Source: DASWIG01 sp965371445
Lineage (GTDB): Bacteria; Acidobacteriota; Thermoanaerobaculia; Multivoradales; J023
DNA length: 18,824 bases
Assembly (NCBI GenBank): GCA_965371445.1
Contig: CBDUYN010000194.1
Coordinates: 1-18,824 of the forward strand
Reading direction: 5' to 3'
Shown: positions 1 through 6,210 of the stretch, one piece after another
How the letters are laid out: each line of letters starts with the position of its first letter
Position numbering within the stretch: position 1 is the stretch's first letter
Translations under genes and position numbers: made by a program
Notes under the pieces: generated by a model
What the model was told of the DNA's origin: nothing
The model's input: the letters and a program-made list of their open reading frames with translations, nothing else
The model's database searches: none

Positions 1-2
1 TT

Positions 3-13
3 TCACCTCCTTT
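3..13 (-). promoter_or_regulatory. Strong Shine-Dalgarno of a gene starting just left of the window
   Basis: On the minus strand these bases read AAAGGAGGTGA, a near-perfect complement of the 16S rRNA 3' tail. The next bases are AA at the window edge, so at normal spacing the start codon would lie just outside the window. I infer a leftward gene whose leader occupies the start of this window. Its product cannot be known from here. Confidence 0.5.
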
Positions 14-52
14 CTTCCCCGGCCGGGCGTCGCCGCCGGACCGGGCCAGTCA

Positions 53-79
53 CCGGAGGAGCCCCAGGGCTTCCTCCGG
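53..79. repeat. GC-rich hairpin
   Basis: CCGGAGGAGCCC is followed almost immediately by GGGCTTCCTCCGG. This gives a stem of about 11 bp with one bulged T and a very short loop. No T-run follows on either strand, so it is not a classic terminator. It would lie in the leader of the presumed leftward gene at the window edge. Confidence 0.35.
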
Positions 80-201
80 CGCCTCCGGCGTCGCGGTCCC
101 TCGTGGGATCCCCTCTGCCGGGCGACGTCGAAAGCTTGCGGCAGACTTCGCCTGTAGGACTGCCAAAATAAGCGGAAGATTTTGTGGGACGGCCTCCGGG
201 A

Positions 202-307
202 GGGGAAGATTTTGAAACGCAGCGCCCGACGAGCGGCCTGGTCCGCGTCCGGAAGAGGGCGTTTTGGCCGGTCAGCCGACAAAATCTTCCCCTGGGTCGT
301 TTCAAAA
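202..307. repeat. Inverted repeat pair in a gene-free stretch
   Basis: GGGGAAGATTTTG at 202-214 is perfectly complementary to CAAAATCTTCCCC at 280-292. The overlapping word TTTTGAAACG at 210-219 is complementary to CGTTTCAAAA at 298-307. A third copy of the core, GGAAGATTTTG, lies at 174-184. The arms are AT-richer than their surroundings and enclose about 65 bp without coding character. They could be the ends of a small non-autonomous element or a transcribed hairpin; I see no target-site duplication. Confidence 0.5.
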
Positions 308-407
308 TGTTCCGGTCTTCTTGACGGGTGCGGCGGCTCTGGACATGGTGCCCCCGCGAAGTCGAGGCGAAGCCCTCTCCCAGAGCGTTGAGGGGACTCC
401 CGGATGA

Positions 408-421
408 ATGCCTTACGGCAT
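408..421. repeat. Small perfect hairpin
   Basis: ATGCC-TTAC-GGCAT forms a 5-bp stem with a 4-base loop. It lies between the inverted repeat at 202-307 and the 41-bp array. No role can be assigned. Confidence 0.25.
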
Positions 422-511
422 CTCGAAACAAACGAAGGGAAAAACCTACAGATTCTTCAGGAGACGCTATGTTCCGGGATGCAGGCTCAGTAGTCTGCGA
501 AGAATCGCCCC

Positions 512-965
512 ATTGGGGGTTTCAAAGAGCGCGACGAACGCTTCGCCACGGAATTGGGGATTTCAACGAGCGCGATGAACGCTTCGCCACGGAATTGGGG
601 ATCTCGAAGAGCGCGGTACACGCTTCGCCACGGGATTGGGGATCGCAGAGAGCGCGGAGAATGCTTCTCCGCGGACTTGGGGGATCCACCCATCGCCCCG
701 CGAAGCGTTGGCCGCGACTTCGGGGCTTCTCTCAGGTCGTGCCGAAGCGTTCGCCGCGATTTTCTCCGTGCGGTATTTCGCGGCGAAGCGTGCGGGCCGC
801 TCTGATGAGACGCGGCAGCTCGCGGCCAAGCGTTCGCCGCGCTCCGGGGGATCTCAGAAGTCGCGGCGAAGCGTTCGCCGCGTTCCGGGGCGCTACGTCA
901 GTCCGGCGAGAACGCTTCGCCGCGTTTGGGGGGCTCTCGAGAATGCCGGGCGAAGCGTTCGCCGC
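512..965. repeat. Tandem array of 11 hairpin-bearing units, about 41.6 bp each
   Basis: Each unit carries a near-palindrome related to GGCGAAGCGTTCGCC, with arms GGCGAA/TTCGCC around three bases. The core tetranucleotides (AACG or AAGC) start near 537, 578, 619, 660, 703, 745, 786, 828, 869, 911 and 953. The steps are 41-43 bp and average 41.6 bp, close to four helical turns. Units 1-4 and 10 have the core centre as CGC, and units 5-9 and 11 as GCG, while flanking words such as TTGGGGAT or TCCGGGGGAT stay in one orientation. The period is not a multiple of three, and every frame gives Arg/Ser/Ala-rich nonsense, so I treat it as non-coding. The stretch 966-1232 after it shows nothing I can name. 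Confidence 0.85.
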
Positions 966-1232
966 TCGTACACCCTCTCCTATTCCGCGCCCGAAGAGCC
1001 GGAGATCTTGGGAGCCTTCCGCGGCCCAGCCCCATGCGGAAGTGCGAACCGGCCCTCGCGGGCCGCGGTCACAACGCCGCGTACGACTCGCGTACACCCT
1101 TATAAAGACGGACTCACATCGATCTTGTGGAAAATCCGTCGGACGCGAAGAGCAGCCGGCGTTCACACCGGCGATCCCAGCGAAGGAGACCGGGATCTCC
1201 GGGACGGCCAGGTCGGGCCTTCCCCGCGTGCC

Positions 1233-1478
1233 TCAGCCGGGGGTGGAGTACGCCCGCCCCTTCCAAGCCGAGCGCAGGCCGGCGGCGTGGCGCACTGCCG
1301 AGTCGACTGTCATCGCGATGTAGAGCGCGGCGACGAGGGGCAAGGCGAAGGCGTAGGGGCGTGAGAGGCCGTAGAAGCGCGTCGCAGGCCGGTAGGTGAT
1401 CGCCATGGCCGCGAGGGCACCGGCCGAGGCCCCGGACAAGCATGGCGCGCAGTGTAACAGACGGACGGAGCGCTCCAC
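1233..1478 (-). pseudogene. C-terminal stump of a family 2 glycosyltransferase (HpnB-like)
   Basis: The translation from GTG at 1478 contains YRPATRFYGLSRPYAFALP, a hydrophobic segment, MTVDSAVRHAAG and the ending SAWKGRAYSTPG. I recognise this as the last part of hopanoid-associated, HpnB-like family 2 glycosyltransferases, which end in a membrane segment followed by a G-x-x-AWKGR-x-Y motif. Those proteins are usually about 380 residues; only about 70 remain. A stop lies in the same frame at 1491-1493, and the catalytic N-terminal domain is absent because the selenoprotein gene begins on the other strand at 1549. Start and function are therefore unlikely. I rate the family match as good from memory, not from a search. 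Confidence 0.55.
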
Positions 1479-1548
1479 CCAGGTCGGCCGTCACGGACGG
1501 GTAAAGGCAGCAGATTTGAAGTAGGATTGGCCCCGGCAGGAGATGAAC

Positions 1549-2286
1549 ATGGCTTCTCTAAGCGATCTTGGATTCACCCTCAGGACCTTCCTCAAGGCCT
1601 ACCGCTGGCGCCGGATCGATCCAGTGCCGGCGGCCCGGCTTCGAAAGCCCCTCGCGGAAAGCCGCGTCGCCCTCGTCACCTCGGCGGGGCTCGTCGTCCC
1701 CGGCGACGAGCCGTTCGAGGAGACGGTGAAAGGAGGCGACTGGAGCTACCGCGTCATCCCCGGCGACGTCGACGTCCAGAGTCTCGAAAAACACCACCGG
1801 AGCGACTCTTTCGACCACGGCGGTATCGAGGCCGACCGCAACATGGCTCTGCCCTTGGAGCGCCTCCGCGAGCTCGTCGAAGACGGCGTCGTCGGCGAGG
1901 TGGCGCCGCGTCACGTGTCGCTGATGGGGTCGATCACGGCCCCGGGCCGCCTTGTCAAGCAGACCGTGCCGAAGGTGGTGGAGCTCCTTGCCGGGGACGG
2001 CGTCGACGTCGTCCTCCTCGTCCCCGTGTGACCGATGTGCCACCAGACGGTCGGTCTGGTCCAGGGGGCGCTGGAGGAGCGGGGGTTCGTCACGGCGTCG
2101 ATCACCAACCTGCCGGAGATCACCGCCAAGATCCGTCCGCCGCGGGCGCTTGACGTTTCCTACGCCCTGGGTTTTCCGTTCGGTGAGCCGAACCGTCCCG
2201 AGGTGCAGCGCGGGATACTCGAGGCGCTCCTCGCCTTGACGAATCGCCAGGACGTTCCGGTGCTCGAGCGGCCGCTGGCGAAATAG
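1549..2286 (+). CDS. GrdB/PrdB-family selenoprotein, Sec encoded by in-frame UGA at 2029-2031
   Basis: One reading frame runs from ATG 1549 to TAG 2286 (245 residues), interrupted only by TGA at 2029-2031. Both sides belong to one protein: upstream ends GVDVVLLVPV, and downstream continues PMCHQTVGLVQGALEERG. This gives U161-P-M-C164, a redox UxxC motif. The overall pattern fits the glycine/sarcosine/betaine/D-proline reductase component B family (Pfam GRDB): a G-x-V-x-P turn near the start, LMGSITAP, the U/C site, then a tail with ITNLPEITAKIRPPRAL and GFPFGEPN. Classical GrdB has UxxCxxU; here the last position is Thr. GGAG at 1539-1542 is 6 bases before ATG 1549, so I prefer it to ATG 1543. 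A SECIS-like hairpin follows the UGA. No partner Grd or Prd subunits are adjacent, so substrate and pathway are unknown. A nonsense pseudogene is the alternative. Confidence 0.82.
2042..2060 (+). promoter_or_regulatory. Candidate bacterial SECIS element
   Basis: ACCAGAC (2042-2048) pairs perfectly with GTCTGGT (2054-2060) around the loop GGTCG. The loop begins 17 bases after the UGA at 2029-2031 and starts with G. Published bacterial SECIS rules require a stem-loop just downstream of UGA, with the apical G about 16-37 bases away and a G in the first two loop positions; this element fits. The loop GGUC resembles that of E. coli fdhF. It would recruit SelB with Sec-tRNA. Confidence 0.7.
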
Positions 2287-2380
2287 TGCTTGGCAAATGC
2301 GCCGAGCTGTGCAACGATGCGCCGTCTTCGGCGATTCGCTGGCCCGCTGGGCCGCGAGTCTGCCAGCGACTTGACTCACC

Positions 2381-2398
2381 TGGGCCCTTGGAGGCCCA
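2381..2398. terminator. Hairpin downstream of the selenoprotein gene
   Basis: TGGGCC-CTTGGA-GGCCCA forms a perfect 6-bp stem about 95 bases after the stop codon, without an adjacent T-run. It is a possible weak or factor-dependent terminator. The rest of 2287-2566 holds no gene; an AT-richer stretch near 2550-2566 may carry the helicase promoter. Confidence 0.3.
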
Positions 2399-2566
2399 CG
2401 CGGCGGCCTTCCGGCTAGTCCTCCGTTTTATCCCCCCGTTGCGCCGGAGAGGCGCACCAAGTCACCCTGTCATCCACCAGCCGGTCTCACCGAGCGCCGC
2501 GGCCTCGCGATCTCAGAATTCGTGCGTTTCAAGCCGTGTGTCCTCAGGAAGTATACGTGTATTCAG

Positions 2567-3976
2567 ATGAGTGATTCCTTTTTTGACCTTCATCCCGACC
2601 TGCGGCGCGCTGTCGCCGACCTCGGATTCACCCGCCCCACCCCGATCCAGACGAAAGCCATCCCGCCGGCCCTTCAGGGCCGCGACATCCTGGCCTGCGC
2701 CATGACTGGGAGCGGCAAGACCGCGGCCTTCCTGTTGCCGATCATGGAGCGCCTGCTGCAAAAGAAACGCGGCACCACCCGTGCCCTGGTCCTGAGCCCG
2801 ACGCGGGAGCTCGCGGCGCAGACCGTCGAGCACTTCAACGCCCTTGCCCGCCATACACGGCTGCGAGCCGCTGCGGTCTACGGTGGCGTCGGCATGCAGC
2901 CCCAGGAGCAGGCCTTCCGTCGCGGAGCCGACGTGATCGTCGCCTGCCCGGGACGGCTTCTCGACCACTTCTCGCGGCCTTACGCACACCTTTCCGGCCT
3001 CGAGGTGCTGGTGCTCGACGAGGCCGACCGGATGCTCGACATGGGCTTCTTGCCCGACATCCGCCGGGTGCTCAGGCACTTGCCCCGGGTCGAGCAGACC
3101 CTCTTCTTCTCCGCCACCCTGCCGCCGCCCATCGTGGCCCTGTCGCGCCAGTTGCTGCGCGATCCCGTCCGCCTCGACGTCGAGCGGCCTGCCGCGCCGG
3201 CGACGGGGGTGCGCCAGACGATCTACCCGGTGCGCCAGGACTTGAAGGCGCCGCTCCTGGTGGAGCTCTTGCAGCGCGGCGAGATCGGCAACGTCCTGGT
3301 CTTCACCCGGACCAAGCACCGGGCCGATCGCCTGGCCAAGACCCTGATGCGCCAGGGCGTCGCCTGCGACCGGATCCACGGCAACCGCAGCCAGCTGCAG
3401 CGCACCCGCGCGCTGGCCGGCTTCAAGAGCGGCAAGACGCGGGTCCTGGTGGCGACCGACATCGCCGCCCGCGGCATCGACGTCGAGGCGCTCTCGCACG
3501 TCGTCAACTTCGACGTCCCGCACGTGCCGGACGACTACATCCACCGTGTCGGCCGGACGGCGCGCGCCGAGGCCACTGGCGAGGCGTTCACCTTCGTCTC
3601 GCCGCAGGAGCGGGGCGAGCTGCACGCCATCGAGCGGGCGGTCGGCAAGCGTCTGCCGCGCCGCGAGCTCGAAGGGTTCAACGCCGACGCGCCCCGCGCC
3701 GAGGAGCTTGAGATCCCGATCGCCGAGCGCATAACCGCCATCCGGGCCAAGAAGGCCGAGGACCGGGCGCGGGCCCGGGCCAAGGCGGAACGCAAGGCGC
3801 AGCAGACGGCGTCGCGCCCGGAGAATCCCCGGCGCGACGACGGCAAGGGCTCGACGAGCCACCGTCCGGCCCGCTCGTCGGGCCGCCGGTCGTCGGGCGA
3901 GTCCGCCGCCGCACCCTCGTGGGCCAAGCCGGCCGGCAAGAGGCGCTCCGGCAGGAGAGGACGTCCCAGCCGGTAG
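2567..3976 (+). CDS. DEAD-box ATP-dependent RNA helicase (RhlE type)
   Basis: This 469-residue cytoplasmic helicase has all the family motifs: Q motif around 21-28 (FTRPTPIQ), motif I AMTGSGKT (45-52), PTRELA (78-83), CPGRL (127-131), DEAD (151-154), SAT (182-184), VFTRTK (245-250), TDIAARGID (297-305) and HRVGRTAR (326-333). The two RecA-like domains are followed by a basic Lys/Arg/Ser-rich tail of about 100 residues, typical of RNA-binding tails in RhlE-like proteins. Motif I reads A-M-T-G-S where A-Q-T-G-T/S is commoner. I chose ATG 2567 because MSDSFFDLHPDLRRAVADLGF matches family N-termini; an upstream GTG at 2522 would add 15 atypical residues. AGGAAG upstream is too distant for an ideal ribosome site. 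It is expected to remodel mRNA or ribosome assembly intermediates; the exact substrate is unknown. Confidence 0.95.
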   Translation: MSDSFFDLHPDLRRAVADLGFTRPTPIQTKAIPPALQGRDILACAMTGSGKTAAFLLPIMERLLQKKRGTTRALVLSPTRELAAQTVEHFNALARHTRLRAAAVYGGVGMQPQEQAFRRGADVIVACPGRLLDHFSRPYAHLSGLEVLVLDEADRMLDMGFLPDIRRVLRHLPRVEQTLFFSATLPPPIVALSRQLLRDPVRLDVERPAAPATGVRQTIYPVRQDLKAPLLVELLQRGEIGNVLVFTRTKHRADRLAKTLMRQGVACDRIHGNRSQLQRTRALAGFKSGKTRVLVATDIAARGIDVEALSHVVNFDVPHVPDDYIHRVGRTARAEATGEAFTFVSPQERGELHAIERAVGKRLPRRELEGFNADAPRAEELEIPIAERITAIRAKKAEDRARARAKAERKAQQTASRPENPRRDDGKGSTSHRPARSSGRRSSGESAAAPSWAKPAGKRRSGRRGRPSR

Positions 3977-3988
3977 AGACGGCTAGCA

Positions 3989-4005
3989 GGCAGGCGGAGC
4001 CTGCC
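3989..4005. terminator. Hairpin between convergent helicase and TlpA-like genes
   Basis: GGCAGGC-GGA-GCCTGCC is a perfect 7-bp stem in the 51-base gap between the stops of two convergent genes, where a bidirectional terminator is expected. There is no T-run on either side, so intrinsic termination would be weak. Confidence 0.45.
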
Positions 4006-4027
4006 CTAGGAACCAGCTCTTCCCCGC

Positions 4028-4645
4028 TCAGACGTTGGTGCCGCTCGCCTTGGCGATCTCGCGCCGCAAGGTCGGCGCGTCGGTGACGCCGACGTTCAAG
4101 AAGGAGACGTGACCCTGCCGGTTGACGACGATGACCGTCGGCAGGCCGCTGATTCGGTAGGTCTGCATGAGCTGCTCGGCCTCGTCGAGGAGCACGGGGT
4201 ACGGAAAGGGCCAGCGCTCGACGTAGCCGCGCACCGTCTCGGGATCCTCGCCCACGTCGACGGCCAGAATCTGGACGCCCTGGCCTTCCAGCTCTTCGTG
4301 GAGCTTGTCGAGGATCTTCGCCTGCAGCTTGCAGGGGCCGCACCAGGTGGCCCAGAATTCCAGGACGACGACCTTGCCGCTGAAATCCGCCGGGCCCAGG
4401 ACACCGCCTTCGAGGCTCGCGAGGCGGAAGCTCGGCTCCGGATAGGCGGGTTCGAAGGGGGTATAGGACGAAGGCGGCTCCATCGCCGCCGCCGCCGACT
4501 CGGTGGGCGATTCCACGGCGAGCGAACGGGCGAGGTAGACGAAGCTGACCGCCAGGACGGCGAAGGTGACTGCCACCAGCAACAGCCAGCCGCCCAAGGC
4601 CTTGGTGGTGTTCGGGGAGGATTCGGAGGGGATGGGCTCTGCCAT
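4028..4645 (-). CDS. Membrane-anchored TlpA/ResA-like thiol-disulfide oxidoreductase
   Basis: The 205-residue protein has a short cytoplasmic N-terminus, one membrane segment at about 19-39, a Pro/Glu/Ser-rich linker, and a thioredoxin-fold domain from about 70. The active site is WCGPC at 101-105 inside VLEFWATWCGPCK. The cis-proline is P169 in SGLPTVIV. This layout is that of TlpA/ResA proteins that reduce disulfides outside the membrane, for example in apocytochrome c or periplasmic partners. GGAAAGG lies 7 bases before the ATG. It is 114 bases downstream of the DUF4340 gene on the same strand, so it may be the last gene of that operon or have its own promoter. The specific partner cannot be told from the sequence. 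Confidence 0.92.
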   Translation of the reverse strand: MAEPIPSESSPNTTKALGGWLLLVAVTFAVLAVSFVYLARSLAVESPTESAAAAMEPPSSYTPFEPAYPEPSFRLASLEGGVLGPADFSGKVVVLEFWATWCGPCKLQAKILDKLHEELEGQGVQILAVDVGEDPETVRGYVERWPFPYPVLLDEAEQLMQTYRISGLPTVIVVNRQGHVSFLNVGVTDAPTLRREIAKASGTNV

Positions 4646-4706
4646 GTCGTGGCCTTTCCAGGTAGGTGGGGTAGCCTTGCTGGGAGCGGCGCCGGGGCGA
4701 ACGCCT

Positions 4707-4726
4707 GCTCTTGGATTCGCAAGAGC
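4707..4726. terminator. Hairpin between the DUF4340 and TlpA-like genes
   Basis: GCTCTTG-GATTCG-CAAGAGC gives a perfect 7-bp stem 34 bases past the DUF4340 stop. In the direction of transcription (minus) no T-run follows, so it may be an attenuator, an mRNA-stability element or a weak terminator that lowers read-through into the TlpA-like gene. Confidence 0.4.
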
Positions 4727-4759
4727 TTTACGGAGCCCGAGGCGGCCTCGGTTTGCGGG

Positions 4760-6205
4760 TCACTCGGATCCTTCGCCTTCTTCGCCGTCTTCCTCCTCTT
4801 CGGGGAGCGGTTCGGCGCTGCGTAATTCTGCCAGCTTGGAGTGTACTTCGTCGACCCTTTCGGTGGAAAAGACGAGGACGGCGTCGCGTCCGTCGCTGCG
4901 GGCCGCGGCGAAACCTTCGTGGAGGGCGAAAAGCTCCAGGGTCTCGGCGCCGTCTTTGGTGGTCAAGACGGCGCGCAGCTCCGGCTCGCCGAGGGGGAGG
5001 CCGCGCTCGGTGGCCGCGGCGGCGGAGATCACCTCCTCGGCCTGGGCGTCGGTCAAGGCGTAAAGGACGTCGCTCGCCGCGGTGTAGGGCACGCGCTCCT
5101 CACCGCGCAACCAGTCGCCTTCCTCCCGGCGCAGCACGAGCTCACCCTCGGATCCCTCGAAGCGGGCCTCCTCGATCTCGAAGACCTGGTACGAGGTCCA
5201 GGCTCGGGAACGCCACTCCGCCGGCGGCCGGGCGAGCTCGGCCGCCAGGCGAGTTTTTAGCTCAACGAGCTCGCCGCCGACGCGGGCGTAGTGGGTGCGG
5301 GCCGCGTCTTCTCCCGCCGCTTCCTCGTCGGCCCCGGGCAACGTGTCGCCAAGCTCCAGCCGGAAGGGCTCTGCCTCGCCACGGATCACCACCTCGAGGA
5401 CTCCCGACTCCGCGTTCGCCAAGCCGGCCGCGGCCTGCGATTCCAGCGATTCGTCGACGAAGGCTTCGGCTCTCAGTCCCGTGATCTCGTTCAGAAGCGA
5501 ATGGACGAGATCCTCGTCGGCACGGTCGACGGTGGGGCTCTCGATCCAGAAATCCTCCCCGCGCCGCGCCAGGAGCACCCGCTCTTCGCCCCTGCCAAAC
5601 GTCAGCCGGTCGACCTCCGAGCGGGTAGCTGTAAAGAGCCGCTTGTCGCGCCAGTCGACCGGATCGCGGGTCAGATCGCTCCACACGGAGTCGGAGACCT
5701 GGTGGACCTCGGCGGTACCGACGACGGCCAGGAGCATGTCGGAGGTCCCCGGCACCTCGGCACCGATCTCGAGGACCGTCTCCCCCGTTTCCGTCGTCAG
5801 GCTGACGCGAGCGCGGGGCTCGTCGAGCCCCGCGTCGGCACGGTCCATGCCGGCGACGGAGCGCTCTTTCTTGAGACCGGAGAGGCTGCGCAGGAGGCTC
5901 TCCACGGTGCTCTTGTCGGCACGTGCCGCGAGAGGTTCCGTGAGGTGCCACTCGATCTCGGGCGGCAGGGTCTCGGCTTCGTCTTCCTCGTCGCTCGTTT
6001 TCGACTTCTCGCGCCGCTCCAGACGGACGGTCTGAGATTCCCAAGCGATCTCGACGGCTTGGACGTCGTCGTCCTCGAGCGGGGCGAGGACTTTTTTCTC
6101 CATCTCCGCTCGTTCGGCGGTCGACGGCAGGTCTTTCTCGAAAAAGACGAAGGCGGCGACGAGCGCCACCAGGACGGTCAGGACGAGAAGCGTCTTCGGC
6201 TTCAT
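4760..6205 (-). CDS. DUF4340 domain-containing protein
   Basis: The 481-residue protein has an N-terminal membrane segment (about 5-23) and a large extracytoplasmic region. Family-typical signatures are ADKSTVESLLRSLSGLKKER and DWRDKRLFTATRSEVDRLTF; a second, diverged unit begins near VHSLLNEITGLRAEAFVD. The C-terminus is a run of acidic residues. DUF4340 proteins have no established biochemical role, but they are often encoded next to GldG-type ABC systems, exactly as here. The gene starts 5 bases after the GldG-like stop, and its GGAGG site lies inside the last codons of that gene, so the two are co-transcribed and probably coupled. I infer an envelope-anchored accessory subunit of the exporter. 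Confidence 0.9.
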   Translation of the reverse strand: MKPKTLLVLTVLVALVAAFVFFEKDLPSTAERAEMEKKVLAPLEDDDVQAVEIAWESQTVRLERREKSKTSDEEDEAETLPPEIEWHLTEPLAARADKSTVESLLRSLSGLKKERSVAGMDRADAGLDEPRARVSLTTETGETVLEIGAEVPGTSDMLLAVVGTAEVHQVSDSVWSDLTRDPVDWRDKRLFTATRSEVDRLTFGRGEERVLLARRGEDFWIESPTVDRADEDLVHSLLNEITGLRAEAFVDESLESQAAAGLANAESGVLEVVIRGEAEPFRLELGDTLPGADEEAAGEDAARTHYARVGGELVELKTRLAAELARPPAEWRSRAWTSYQVFEIEEARFEGSEGELVLRREEGDWLRGEERVPYTAASDVLYALTDAQAEEVISAAAATERGLPLGEPELRAVLTTKDGAETLELFALHEGFAAARSDGRDAVLVFSTERVDEVHSKLAELRSAEPLPEEEEDGEEGEGSE

Positions 6206-6210
6206 GATTC

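Noticed and set aside
1..15. 3' end of a 16S rRNA gene on the plus strand (TCACCTCCTTTCT)
   Set aside because: The 16S end normally reads GGATCACCTCC; here the bases before TCACC are TT at the window edge, not GA. The same bases read as an ordinary strong Shine-Dalgarno on the minus strand.
512..965. CRISPR array
   Set aside because: There are no unique spacers; whole units are related to each other and only the dyad is well kept. No cas genes are present.
328..1364. Long open frames across the tandem repeats, up to 331 residues
   Set aside because: The 41-42 bp period is not a multiple of three, several frames on both strands are equally open, and the products are Arg/Ser/Ala-rich without any domain.
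2029..2031. Nonsense mutation making the GrdB-like gene a pseudogene
   Set aside because: The TGA falls exactly at the redox position, is followed by a Cys at +3 and a SECIS-like hairpin, and the downstream frame is undamaged to its own stop.
2513..3862. 449-residue open frame antisense to the helicase
   Set aside because: It is a GC-rich shadow of the helicase gene, with Arg/Leu/Gly-rich text and no motifs.
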